From Pseudomonas brassicacearum (GTDB lineage Bacteria; Pseudomonadota; Gammaproteobacteria; Pseudomonadales; Pseudomonadaceae): a DNA stretch of 64,000 bases. The translations under genes were made by a program, and so were the position numbers. Numbering within the stretch: the stretch's first letter is position 1; the number at the start of each line of letters is the position of its first letter. Under the pieces are notes generated by a model. The model searched no databases. It was not told the origin of the DNA and worked only from the letters and a program-made list of their open reading frames with translations. The stretch lies in the NCBI RefSeq assembly GCF_003732225.1, contig NZ_MOBJ01000006.1:248001-312000 (forward strand), in the 5' to 3' direction. This document shows, one piece after another, positions 35,378 through 44,009 of the stretch.

Positions 35378-36283
35378 ATGAAAAACAAATACCGTTTGAA
35401 GGCTCGGTCACCGCTCTCGGCCTCACTGTTACTGGGATTGGGACTGCTGGTTGGTAGCACGTTTGCCAGTGCTCAATCCATCACCATCGGTGGGGCCAAT
35501 TTTTCCGAGCAGACTATTCTCGCAAACATCTATGCCTCAGCCTTGAAAAATGAAGGGATTGACGTCAAGACCCGACTCAATCTGGGGAACCGTCAGATCA
35601 TCGCCAAGGCGCTGGAAAACGGGGATATAGACGTTGTACCCGAATACATAGGATCACTGCTGAGTTTCTATGACGACAAGACTGCTCTGACCAGCCAAAA
35701 GGAGATCGTCAGCGCTTTGCAACAGAAGTTGCCGGCGGACCTCCAGCTGCTTGAGCCTTCGTCCGCGGGCTCCATTACCGCTTGGGCCGTCACCCGAAAA
35801 ACCGCAGAAAAGTACAACTTGCACACCTTGTCCGACCTAGCGCCCGTCTCGGGTGATTTCACGCTGGGCGGGCCTCCCGAAGTCGCCACTGCTGCATTGG
35901 GCCTGCCCGGGTTGAAGGCGGTCTACGGCATCAACTTCAAGAGCATCAAATCGCTGGACATGGGCGGGCCCTTGTCGCGGCTGGCGTTGAACTCAGGCGC
36001 TATCGACGTCGCCACGGTGGTCTCCACGCAAGGCATTTTGGCGAAAGAACCTTGGGTTGTGCTTGAGGATGACAAGCATCAACAACCCCTGCAAAACATC
36101 ACGCCACTGGGGCGCAAGGCGTTGCTGACCCCAGACGTCACCAAGGTGCTCAACGAGGTCTCTGCAAAACTGACCGATGACGACCTCAAGCAACTCAATC
36201 GCCTTGTTGATATCGATCACAAGGATCCAGCCAAAGTCGCGGCGCAGTGGGTCGCCGAACATACCGTCAAGACGGCCCAGTGA
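35378..36283 (+). CDS. Periplasmic binding protein, glycine betaine/choline type
   Basis: The product has 301 residues. A signal peptide ends near ASA (about 33), and there is no lipobox Cys, so it is probably soluble. The mature start ITIGGANFSEQTILANIYASAL and DVVPEYIGSLL are typical of OpuCC/OsmX/ProX-like proteins. It provides substrate recognition for the preceding transporter. ATG 35378 fits the signal peptide; the open frame runs further upstream without homology. The ligand is unknown, and the next gene suggests a compound degraded by a flavin monooxygenase. Confidence 0.85.
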   Translation: MKNKYRLKARSPLSASLLLGLGLLVGSTFASAQSITIGGANFSEQTILANIYASALKNEGIDVKTRLNLGNRQIIAKALENGDIDVVPEYIGSLLSFYDDKTALTSQKEIVSALQQKLPADLQLLEPSSAGSITAWAVTRKTAEKYNLHTLSDLAPVSGDFTLGGPPEVATAALGLPGLKAVYGINFKSIKSLDMGGPLSRLALNSGAIDVATVVSTQGILAKEPWVVLEDDKHQQPLQNITPLGRKALLTPDVTKVLNEVSAKLTDDDLKQLNRLVDIDHKDPAKVAAQWVAEHTVKTAQ

Positions 36284-36319
36284 AAATGAATGCGACGTTG
36301 GTAAGGTCGCGGAGGCGTT

Positions 36320-37648
36320 ATGTCCAATAAAAGTATGATTCTGAATTTGTTCTTCTTTAATCCCCAAGGGGACCATCGTTTTTCCTGGCGCCATCCGCTG
36401 TCACCGAGCCACGAAATATTGACGTTGGGCTACTACGTAAAACTGGTGCAGGCGGCCGAAGCGGCGAAGTTTGACGCGGTTTTTGTCGCGGACCACGTGG
36501 CGGTCTGGGACTCCGTGGCCAGCGGGTTGAGGCACTATGCCAACGCCCGGCTTGAACCTATTACGCTCTTGTCCGCACTGGCTGCTGTGACCGAGCACAT
36601 CGGGCTGATGGGCACTGCTTCAACGTCCTATAACGAGCCGTTCAACATCTCGCGGTATTTTGCTTCGCTGGACTATCTCAGTGCAGGGCGAGCCAGTTGG
36701 AATATCGTGACTTCCTGGTTGGAAGAGGAGGCTTCGAATTTCGGATTGTCAGGCGTGACGAAACACGGCGATCGTTATCTGCGGGCCGAAGAGTTTATCC
36801 ATATCGTCAAGCAGCTTTGGGACTCCTGGGAGGAGGGTGCGCTTGAATTTGACAAGAGCACCGGCGATTTTGCCGACCCATCGAAAATTCACCCGATCAA
36901 TCACAAAGGGGCACATTTCAGCGTGCGTGGGCCGCTTAACATGCCGCGTCCACCTCAAGGATATCCCGTCCTTGCCCAGGCGGGATCTTCTGAAGCAGGC
37001 AAGAATCTGGCCGCCGCCCATGCGGACGTGCATTTCTGTTTCATCAATTCGGTCGAAGAAGGACTGGCGTACAGGGCAGATTTGAATCGCCGGCTTGAAT
37101 TGAAGGGCAGGCATTCCAGTGATCTGAAAATTATTACCGGCGTGCTTCCGGTGGTGCTAGAAGATGAGACTGAGGAGGCGCGACGTCGGCAACTGGAGGA
37201 CAGCCTCATTATCGATGCCGTGGCGATTGATCTGGTCTCCAGCTACACCCGTCTTGATCTGACAGGCCTGTCGCCGGACAGCCCGCTGCCAGCGTTGCCG
37301 GATGAGTCTGAGTTTGATGGCATTCGAACTGAGCTGGCCCTTCTCAAGAAGTACGATGCTTCGTTGTCTATCCGCGAAATAGGGCGCCGTTTGGTCAAGA
37401 GCTCCAGTACCTGGCTACTGATCGGAACGGCGGAGCATATTGCCGATAAGCTTTCAGCGTTATACGAGTCGAATGCCGTCGATGGCTACAACCTCATGTT
37501 TCCGTTTTTGCCAACGGACTTTGAAGCATTCACACGCGGCGTGGTGCCTTTGCTGCAAGCCAAAGGGGTTTTCCGCAAGGAATATGAACCTGGGACGCTG
37601 AGGGACCGCTTGGGCTTGAAAAGGCCTGTTAACAGCTTCTTGCTGTGA
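36320..37648 (+). CDS. Flavin-dependent monooxygenase, NtaA/SnaA/DszA family
   Basis: The product has 442 residues: a bacterial-luciferase-like TIM barrel using FMNH2 supplied by a separate reductase. It has the typical features of the NtaA/DszA group: MILNLFFFNPQGDH, RLEPITLLSALAAVTEHIGL, TSYNEPFNISRYFASLDYLS, RASWNIVTS and AEEFIHIVKQLWDSW. GGAGGCGTT precedes ATG 36320. It lies 36 bp after the binding-protein gene, so import and oxidation of one substrate are probably linked. Members cleave C-S, C-N or aminopolycarboxylate bonds; the substrate cannot be told. No flavin reductase gene is near. Confidence 0.85.
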   Translation: MSNKSMILNLFFFNPQGDHRFSWRHPLSPSHEILTLGYYVKLVQAAEAAKFDAVFVADHVAVWDSVASGLRHYANARLEPITLLSALAAVTEHIGLMGTASTSYNEPFNISRYFASLDYLSAGRASWNIVTSWLEEEASNFGLSGVTKHGDRYLRAEEFIHIVKQLWDSWEEGALEFDKSTGDFADPSKIHPINHKGAHFSVRGPLNMPRPPQGYPVLAQAGSSEAGKNLAAAHADVHFCFINSVEEGLAYRADLNRRLELKGRHSSDLKIITGVLPVVLEDETEEARRRQLEDSLIIDAVAIDLVSSYTRLDLTGLSPDSPLPALPDESEFDGIRTELALLKKYDASLSIREIGRRLVKSSSTWLLIGTAEHIADKLSALYESNAVDGYNLMFPFLPTDFEAFTRGVVPLLQAKGVFRKEYEPGTLRDRLGLKRPVNSFLL

Positions 37649-37691
37649 TCTGGGGCCAAGCGCTAATCACATCCCCTGACTGGATTTTCAT

Positions 37692-38108
37692 ATGACCAGC
37701 GATCTATCCATGTACCTCGCTCCTGCCAGGGTTTTACAGGCAGAAGAGGCCTGGCTCCAATGCGTCCTGGAGATCTTGGGCGCGCGCCGTGAGCAAAAGC
37801 CGATCGTTGATCCAACGCCCCATTGGCTTTCCCCGGATATCTTGTTATCCCAGACCTGTGGTTATCCATTCATCACGTCACTGCGGGGAAAGGTGAGACT
37901 GGTAGGGCGCCCGAGTTATGAGCTTACCCATAGCTCGGGTGGTGACCATCGCAGTTTGCTGCTCTGCAGAGCTGATTCGGCCGTGACTGACCTGGTGGGT
38001 TTCCAGGGCAGCCATGGGCTGATCAATGCCCGGGATTCCAACTCTGGAATGAATTTACTGCGCCACACGCTGGCCGGGATCAACAAGCTAGAACGGGCCG
38101 ATGCCTGA
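37692..38108 (+). CDS. N-terminal half of a PhnD-like periplasmic binding protein
   Basis: The product has 138 residues. LLSQTCGYPFITSLRGKVRLVG and GLINARDSNSGMNLLRHTLA match the first lobe of PhnD/phosphonate-type binding proteins, but relatives run to about 260-280 residues and the second lobe is absent. The sequence after the stop does not continue the fold in another frame before the convergent LysR gene. There is no signal peptide. It could be a decayed gene or a small stand-alone lobe. Confidence 0.55.
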   Translation: MTSDLSMYLAPARVLQAEEAWLQCVLEILGARREQKPIVDPTPHWLSPDILLSQTCGYPFITSLRGKVRLVGRPSYELTHSSGGDHRSLLLCRADSAVTDLVGFQGSHGLINARDSNSGMNLLRHTLAGINKLERADA

Positions 38109-38146
38109 GACTGCTGACAGGGACATTGGGCGCGCGCAATGCCGTA

Positions 38147-39061
38147 TCAAAGACTCTCAGGGTCGCCAAAAAACATCTGAATCCGCGACCTTAGCCAGCG
38201 CTCACCCGGATCGTTGTCCTGGGAGCCGCGCCAGGCCATGTGCAACTCGAAGGTGCGCATAGGCAGCGGCGGTTCTTCGGCACGTACGCCGCCCGCTGCG
38301 GTCAGCGCTTCGGCGGTGTAGTCCGGCACAGTGGCAATGATGTCGGTACCGGCCAGCAATGTACTCAAACCATTGAACTGCGGAACCGCGAGCACCACGT
38401 GTCGCTTGCGCCCGAGTTTTTCCAGTTCTTCATCGATGAAGCCACTGAGGTCGCCTGCAAAGGACACCAGTGCATGCGGGCGAGCGCAGAAATCGTCGAG
38501 GCTCAAGGCGCCGGGTACGGTGTCGGCGCGCAGCAGTTTCGGCATGCTGCGACGCAGCACTTTGCGTTTGGCGTTGGCCGGCAGATCCGTGGTGTAGCTG
38601 ACGCCAATCGAGATTTCACCCGAGGCCAACAATCCCGGCATTAACAGATAATTAACTCGACGCACCACCAGCACGATGCCGGGTGCCTCGGCACGCAGGC
38701 GCTTCAACAGCATCGGTAGCAGGGCGAATTCGACATCATCCGAAAGACCAATGCGGAACACGGCGGTACTGGTGGCCGGGTCGAATTCGGCAGCACGACT
38801 GACCGCGGTAGAAATCGAATCCAGGGCCGGAGAGAGCAGGGCGAAAATTTCCACGGCCCGGGCTGAAGGCTCCATGCTGCGGCCGGTGCGCACAAACAGC
38901 GGATCATCGAACAGGCTGCGCAGGCGCGACAACGCGGCACTGATGGCCGGCTGGCCGAGAAACAGTTTCTCCGCCGCGCGGGTCACGCTGCGTTCATGCA
39001 TGAGGGTTTCGAACACGATCAACAGGTTCAGGTCGACACGACGCAGGTCATTACGATTCAT
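38147..39061 (-). CDS. LysR-family transcriptional regulator
   Basis: The product has 304 residues: an N-terminal winged helix (NLLIVFETLMHERSVTRAAEKLFLGQPAISAALSRLR) and a LysR effector domain. The start is ATG 39061, where LysR homology begins (MNRNDLRRVDLNLL) and AGGA lies upstream; the open frame extends 57 codons further without homology. It is divergent from the oxidoreductase gene at 39329, which it probably controls. The wing (FDDPLFVRTGRSMEPSARA) is close to the NodD/NahR-like branch. The effector is unknown. Confidence 0.88.
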   Translation of the reverse strand: MNRNDLRRVDLNLLIVFETLMHERSVTRAAEKLFLGQPAISAALSRLRSLFDDPLFVRTGRSMEPSARAVEIFALLSPALDSISTAVSRAAEFDPATSTAVFRIGLSDDVEFALLPMLLKRLRAEAPGIVLVVRRVNYLLMPGLLASGEISIGVSYTTDLPANAKRKVLRRSMPKLLRADTVPGALSLDDFCARPHALVSFAGDLSGFIDEELEKLGRKRHVVLAVPQFNGLSTLLAGTDIIATVPDYTAEALTAAGGVRAEEPPLPMRTFELHMAWRGSQDNDPGERWLRSRIQMFFGDPESL

Positions 39062-39328
39062 CTGGAGTCCTGGCAGAGTCAGCAAACTTGACGGGAGCGG
39101 CCATATGAGAACAATGGCCGGCATGAATCTTACGGGGAAAGACTGGTACTCTGCACCGAGTAATTCAGTTTTTCCAAAATGCTGGTTCGGTTTTCTACAT
39201 TGATGGACGTATCGCCGGAGCTGCGGAATCAATGACAGGCATGTCGACTATTAATAGCCACTGATGGTCTTGGTCAGAAAGCCCAGATAGAGTTCAGGGC
39301 ATTAGAGGTTACTTTGACGAGGTTTGCG

Positions 39329-40351
39329 ATGTCCCGCACGATCCGTTTTCACAAGTTTGGTCCAGCCGAGGTGCTCAAATGCGAAGAGCATGCGGCAGCT
39401 CTGCCAGCGCCGGGCGAAGTGCAGGTGCGTGTCGAGGCGATTGGCATCAGCTGGTATGACATCCTCTGGCGTCAGAACCTGGCGTCTTCCCATGCCCGGT
39501 TACCGTCTGGCCTTGGTCATGAAATGGCCGGCGTGGTGACGGCCATCGGCGAAGGTGTCGATGATCTGACGGTGGGTGACAAGGTCGCCAGCTTCCCGGC
39601 AGAAAGCCCCAATGACTATCCCGTTTATGGCGAGCAAATCGTTCTGCCGCGTTCGGCGCTGACGCGTTACCCGGATGTGCTGAGTCCGATCGAAGCCTCC
39701 GTGCATTACACGCCGCTGTTGGTTGCCTATTTTGCTTACGCCGATCTGGCACGGGTCAAGCCGGGGCAGTTTGCGCTGGTAACCGATGCGAGCCACTGCG
39801 CCGGACCGTCCTTTGTGCAACTGGGCAAGGCTCTGGGTGTACGGGTCATTGCCGCGACCAAAACCGCCGAAGAACGCGAGTACCTGTTGTCCCTCGGTGC
39901 CGAGAAGGTGATCGTCACTGAAGAGCAGGATCTGCTCATGCAGATCAACAAACTCACCGACAACCGCGGTGTCGATGTGGTATTCGACGGCCTTGGCGGT
40001 CCACAGATGTCGATGCTCGGTGACGTGCTGGCGCCTCGTGGCAGCCTGGTGTTGTATGGTCTGCAAGGCGGTAACCAGACTCCATTCCCGGCGTGTGCGG
40101 CGTTCCAGAAAAACATTCAGTTCTTCGTCCACTGCATCGGCAACTTTACCGGCAAACCGGAACTTGGCATCGTTCAGGATCAGGTCGCACTGCAACGGGC
40201 CTTGCGCGATATCAACCAGTTGACGGCTGACCGTGTTCTGCTGCCACTCAAGACCCGGGTCTTCCCGTTTAGCGAGTTTGTCCAGGCGCACCGTTACATG
40301 GATGAGTGTCCTTGCCGCGAACGTGTGGCGCTTCAAGTCGAACCTGCATGA
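39329..40351 (+). CDS. Zinc-independent alcohol dehydrogenase / quinone oxidoreductase (MDR family)
   Basis: The product has 340 residues: a medium-chain dehydrogenase/reductase with GroES-like N-terminus (GLGHEMAGVVTAIGEGVDDLTVGDKVA) and a Rossmann domain (GKALGVRVIAATKTAEE, DVVFDGLGGPQM). The structural-zinc Cys cluster is absent, as in quinone reductases. It likely reduces quinones or enones with NADPH. ATG 39329 has GAGG upstream. A strong terminator follows, so it is monocistronic and paired with the divergent LysR regulator. Confidence 0.85.
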   Translation: MSRTIRFHKFGPAEVLKCEEHAAALPAPGEVQVRVEAIGISWYDILWRQNLASSHARLPSGLGHEMAGVVTAIGEGVDDLTVGDKVASFPAESPNDYPVYGEQIVLPRSALTRYPDVLSPIEASVHYTPLLVAYFAYADLARVKPGQFALVTDASHCAGPSFVQLGKALGVRVIAATKTAEEREYLLSLGAEKVIVTEEQDLLMQINKLTDNRGVDVVFDGLGGPQMSMLGDVLAPRGSLVLYGLQGGNQTPFPACAAFQKNIQFFVHCIGNFTGKPELGIVQDQVALQRALRDINQLTADRVLLPLKTRVFPFSEFVQAHRYMDECPCRERVALQVEPA

Positions 40352-40357
40352 CCCTTG

Positions 40358-40392
40358 CGCAAGAGTCCGTGTTTACGGACTCTTGCGTTTTT
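40358..40392 (+). terminator. Rho-independent terminator after the oxidoreductase
   Basis: CGCAAGAGTCCG and CGGACTCTTGCG form a perfect 12-bp stem with a 6-nt loop, followed by TTTTT, starting 7 bp after the stop codon. Confidence 0.9.
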
Positions 40393-40890
40393 GTTGGACT
40401 TGCAAACCTCTGATTTCCCCCTTCGTGATCTATTGGTTCAGCAACTGAACTGGTTTTTGCTCCTGATCTGTATCTTCTAATCATCATGTAAGCCCTGATA
40501 ATTGAATGATTACTTTCATCTCAAGGAATGAGTCATGGCTGGGCATCTTCTTTTAATCGGTACGGGTTCTGGTACTACGTATGCGGACCATTGCTCATCT
40601 GCGCCTTGCGTTCAAATATGGGAAGTAGTCGGTTCGCTTATTAGTTGCCGAACTATTGCGCTGCTCTGGTTTCTTTATTTTTCGTGCTCATTGTCTGTGG
40701 GACGCTGTCGGAATAGTCCTAGGCCGTCGTTTCGTCCTGTTGGAGCGCTCTGCCTCGGGCTTTGTGGGCGACTTGTCCGTTCGTGAAAGTTATTCCTAAA
40801 CAATCGTTTCAAATGGTTACCACAATCAAAGTGTTAGCATTTGACAGCAGATACTCACGACGCGCCGTAATCAGCCATCACCGATCGCAA
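40393..40890. other. AT-rich intergenic stretch
   Basis: I see no supported gene. An 83-codon frame at 40535-40786 is Cys/Ser-rich with rare codons and is probably chance. Confidence 0.5.
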
Positions 40891-40920
40891 ATCGAACAAA
40901 CAAACGATTATTTGTTCGAT
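40891..40920. promoter_or_regulatory. Perfect palindrome upstream of the 493-residue protein gene
   Basis: ATCGAACAAA and TTTGTTCGAT are exact 10-bp inverted arms separated by exactly 10 bp. The site ends 25 bp before the ATG at 40945, which fits an operator in the promoter or leader. The MocR-type regulator encoded in the same unit is the natural candidate to bind it. No T-run follows, so a terminator is less likely. Confidence 0.6.
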
Positions 40921-40944
40921 GTCGACTTTTTGAATATCAGGTAA

Positions 40945-42426
40945 ATGACGATGAGCTCTATTCATGATCAAGCAATGAACTATGTCTACCAGCAAGTTTT
41001 GCAGCGGTTGCTGAGTTTCTTTTCCCGCGCGGAGCGTACTGCATTGCAGCTTTTGATCCAGCGTCTGGTGGTGGCTGCCGGGGGCATGGAGAGAATCGGC
41101 ACTTACAAGGTGCTGATGACGCACTCGGGAACACGGGACAGTTGCTACACATTAGCGTTCCTGCGTGCCGCGCAGTTGAGTATCGCGGGCAGAGCACCAG
41201 CGACCTTCCAGCTTCGTGTCAGCACGCTACGTCTGGGCGGGACGACGCCGACGATCATGGAGAATATTCACCGCAGTTACGGTGCCCTGTTTGTCTACGA
41301 CGATCCTCGGATCGAGGTGCTGATGGTCGATAACCGCGAGGTGCTGCCATTCAATCATTTGGCACCGATGTCTGATGCTGGCCGCGATTTGAATCGCACA
41401 AACATGCTGATGCTCGGTCACCTGCGAGGAACTGACGGGGTGTTCGAAGCGTGTGACGACTGTTATCTGGCGACAGGCGAGTTCTACACGCAGATGACCC
41501 GATGGGAGGGCGGTGTCGATGCGTTGATCAGCGGTGAAACAGCGCGTCAGCAGAAGCAGTTTCTGGCGGGGCTGACGCGAGGCGCGCAGAAGGCCGGCTT
41601 GCCGGCGATCACGCGTCCCGCCTGTAGTTTCGATGGGTTGCTGTCAACGCTCGATCAGTTGGGTGGCGATTGTTATCGCGTGCTTTATGCGGGCCATGAA
41701 ACCGTCGAGTGGCGGCCACGCGAGAGTTTTGAAACGCGACGCGGTGCGGACTACATCGATATCCAGGACCTGGTGACCGGCAACATGGAGGAGCGCTGGC
41801 CATTGCTCACCGACTTTCTCGGGCTGCAACCTGATGAAGTTGACGCCCACCTGCGCGAAAACGAATACGCCAGTCCTTTGCTCTCGGCCCACTTACGGGG
41901 GTTGCAGGCCAGTTTCGTCAAAGGCCTGACCTACGAAAGCGGATTCAGAGAGTACATTCAGCGGGCGTTGTTGATGATGCGCAGACGACACCTGCCCGAG
42001 CGCCTTTGCGATCAGGTGCTGGAGGTTTACGGCAATCGGCAGGTGATGACTGAACTGCGGGCCCAGGCGGCCATGGAGGCTCAGCAAGCACTGGGACTCA
42101 ATGAAACACAGCAGCTGTGCCTGCTCTTTGCACCCTTTGCCGATGCCGGTGCCGGGCTGGAAAACTTTTTACGCCGCTGTCATCCCGGCATGTTGGTAGC
42201 GATGCCCGAGCTACACAAGGCGATGCAGGGCAATGCCGCCCCCGAGCAAGTCATGCAATGGATGATCGACGTGAGTGGTTTGTCCGTCAGCTTGATCTGC
42301 AAGCTATACGGCATGCGTTCGGTTGCCGGAATCGAACTTGAGACGGGTGATCCGGGCGTGAACACTGAAGAACAGGGAGAGTTCGAGGATGCCGATGCGC
42401 TGAGTGAACTGTCGGCGAGACGTTGA
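40945..42426 (+). CDS. Unrecognised 493-residue protein paired with MocR-type regulator
   Basis: I do not recognise a family. The protein is soluble-looking and has no signal peptide or membrane helix. The N-terminal ~60 residues are amphipathic helix; there is an FEACDDCYLATGEFY segment (two Cys) and an acidic C-terminal tail (EEQGEFEDADALSEL). The middle part has mixed alpha/beta pattern with FVYDDPRIEVLMVDNREVL. Codon use is normal for this genome, so it is a real gene. ATG 40945 or the second ATG 40951 may be used. The regulator gene starts 56 bp downstream on the same strand, and a palindrome lies just upstream, which suggests an autoregulated two-gene unit. Confidence 0.7.
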   Translation: MTMSSIHDQAMNYVYQQVLQRLLSFFSRAERTALQLLIQRLVVAAGGMERIGTYKVLMTHSGTRDSCYTLAFLRAAQLSIAGRAPATFQLRVSTLRLGGTTPTIMENIHRSYGALFVYDDPRIEVLMVDNREVLPFNHLAPMSDAGRDLNRTNMLMLGHLRGTDGVFEACDDCYLATGEFYTQMTRWEGGVDALISGETARQQKQFLAGLTRGAQKAGLPAITRPACSFDGLLSTLDQLGGDCYRVLYAGHETVEWRPRESFETRRGADYIDIQDLVTGNMEERWPLLTDFLGLQPDEVDAHLRENEYASPLLSAHLRGLQASFVKGLTYESGFREYIQRALLMMRRRHLPERLCDQVLEVYGNRQVMTELRAQAAMEAQQALGLNETQQLCLLFAPFADAGAGLENFLRRCHPGMLVAMPELHKAMQGNAAPEQVMQWMIDVSGLSVSLICKLYGMRSVAGIELETGDPGVNTEEQGEFEDADALSELSARR

Positions 42427-42481
42427 AGGAGCCTGGTTTGACCGATCCAAAAAACACGCGTACCGCAATCGGCCACCGCCC

Positions 42482-43882
42482 ATGAAAGGCCCAAGAGAAA
42501 CCGATTTTGCCTACCAGGCCGTGTACCGATACTTGACCAGCCTGATCAATGAAATGGGGGCTGAAACACCGATCAAGCTGCCTTCGTTGAGGCAGCTTGC
42601 CGACCGGTTGAGCGTGTCGATTTCGACCATCCAGTACGCCTATTCACTGCTGGAGAAAGAAGGGCGAGTGTATTCGGTGGCAAAATCCGGCTACTACGCG
42701 CTGCCGGTTTCCTTGAACACTTCGTTCAGCAGCGGCAACGACCTGCTTGAATCGGTCTATGTCAGCGCAAGGCGCCCGGGGATGCTGATCTTGAGCACCG
42801 ACGAGCCTGCGCTGTTGCAGTCCCTGGACAGTCCGTTGTTACTGCTGGAGCGGGAATTGGTGCGCCAATATCCGCGCCAACCGCAGCTTCACTCGCAACC
42901 GTGTGGCGAGCTGGAGCTGCGCACCGCGCTGGCGGCGCGCTACACCACTTCACCGGCACGTTGCTGGCATGCCGATGACGTTTACATCGGTGCCGACTTG
43001 CGTGGCGTGCTGGAAATACTGATCGCGGTGCTCGAACTCAAAGACGCGACAGTGTTGGTCGAATCGCCCTGTGACTGGACCATTCTGCGTTTGTTCCAGA
43101 CCGCTGGCGTACAGGTGATCGAACTGCCGATAGACGGCAACGGCTGCCTTGACCTTGAGTCGCTTGGGCATTTGCTCAAGACCGAGGCGGTTCGTCTGGT
43201 GGTGCTGTCATCGGGTGTCAGCATGCCGCGCGGCAGCCTGATGCCGTCCGACAACAGGCAGTCCACCGCCAAGCTGTTGGAACAACACGGCAGTTGGGTG
43301 CTGGAGAACGATGTGTACGGTGAACTCGGTCATGAGCCGAATGAAAGTCGCTTTCGCGATCTGCTCGATCCTGATCGCCTGATCGTCTGTTCCACTTTCG
43401 AGAAACTCATGGGGCCCGAGGCGCCTTACGGGTATTTGCTGTCACGGCAATTGAGCGTCGAGTTGCAACGACACTTTCTGCTGCGCTCATTTCGTTTGTC
43501 GCCGATTCGTCAGAAAGCCATCGCACGCTTGTACAGCAGCGGTCGTATCGATCAGCACTTGCTGGTGCTGCGTCGACTGTTGAAAGAGCGTAAAACCCGG
43601 ATGACCCAACTGCTACAGGAACGCCTGAGCGACTCGCTGGAGTTTGTCGAGCCGTTGGGCGGGGCAACCATCTGGGCACGCTCGTTGCGACCGGTCGATG
43701 TGCGCCGGGTCTTCCAGCGCATGCTCAAGCAACGCGTGGTGATTGCGCCTGGCGAGCTGTTCAGCCTGCATGGGTTGCATTCGCAGAACCTCAGGCTCAG
43801 TCACACATTCAGCGGGCAGCATGATCTGGAGGTTGCATTGACGATGCTGGCGGATGCGTTGAGGCTTGAACTTACCGATTGA
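42482..43882 (+). CDS. MocR/GntR-type regulator with aminotransferase domain
   Basis: The product has 466 residues. The N-terminal GntR winged helix (LPSLRQLADRLSVSISTIQYAYSLLEKEGRVYS) is followed by a fold-type I aminotransferase domain. The PLP-binding region has ENDVYGEL for the Asp and STFEKLMGPEAPYGYLL for the lysine; the usual SFSK is changed to STFEK. Such proteins bind PLP and sense amino compounds; PdxR, GabR and TauR are examples. I chose ATG 42482; the open frame extends upstream without homology. Its likely target is its own operon. Confidence 0.85.
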   Translation: MKGPRETDFAYQAVYRYLTSLINEMGAETPIKLPSLRQLADRLSVSISTIQYAYSLLEKEGRVYSVAKSGYYALPVSLNTSFSSGNDLLESVYVSARRPGMLILSTDEPALLQSLDSPLLLLERELVRQYPRQPQLHSQPCGELELRTALAARYTTSPARCWHADDVYIGADLRGVLEILIAVLELKDATVLVESPCDWTILRLFQTAGVQVIELPIDGNGCLDLESLGHLLKTEAVRLVVLSSGVSMPRGSLMPSDNRQSTAKLLEQHGSWVLENDVYGELGHEPNESRFRDLLDPDRLIVCSTFEKLMGPEAPYGYLLSRQLSVELQRHFLLRSFRLSPIRQKAIARLYSSGRIDQHLLVLRRLLKERKTRMTQLLQERLSDSLEFVEPLGGATIWARSLRPVDVRRVFQRMLKQRVVIAPGELFSLHGLHSQNLRLSHTFSGQHDLEVALTMLADALRLELTD

Positions 43883-43910
43883 CCGGGCGGACAAAAGAGC
43901 CAGCTGACGA

Positions 43911-43940
43911 CTGGATAGATTTCGTCTGGATAGATATCGT
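43911..43940 (+). repeat. Tandem 15-bp repeat upstream of pgm
   Basis: CTGGATAGATTTCGT is followed directly by CTGGATAGATATCGT, with one mismatch. It lies about 70 bp before the pgm start, in the promoter region, and could be a duplication or a binding site. Confidence 0.4.
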
Positions 43941-44009
43941 CGCTCTCCGGTCAAACTGTCAGTAAACTGCCTCCCAATTCCTGAACCACTCTTTCTTCAG
44001 AGGTTTTGC

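Noticed and set aside
40535..40786. 83-codon frame before the 493-residue protein gene
   Set aside because: Cys/Ser-rich with unusual codons and no family match; more likely chance, although AAGGAATG lies nearby.
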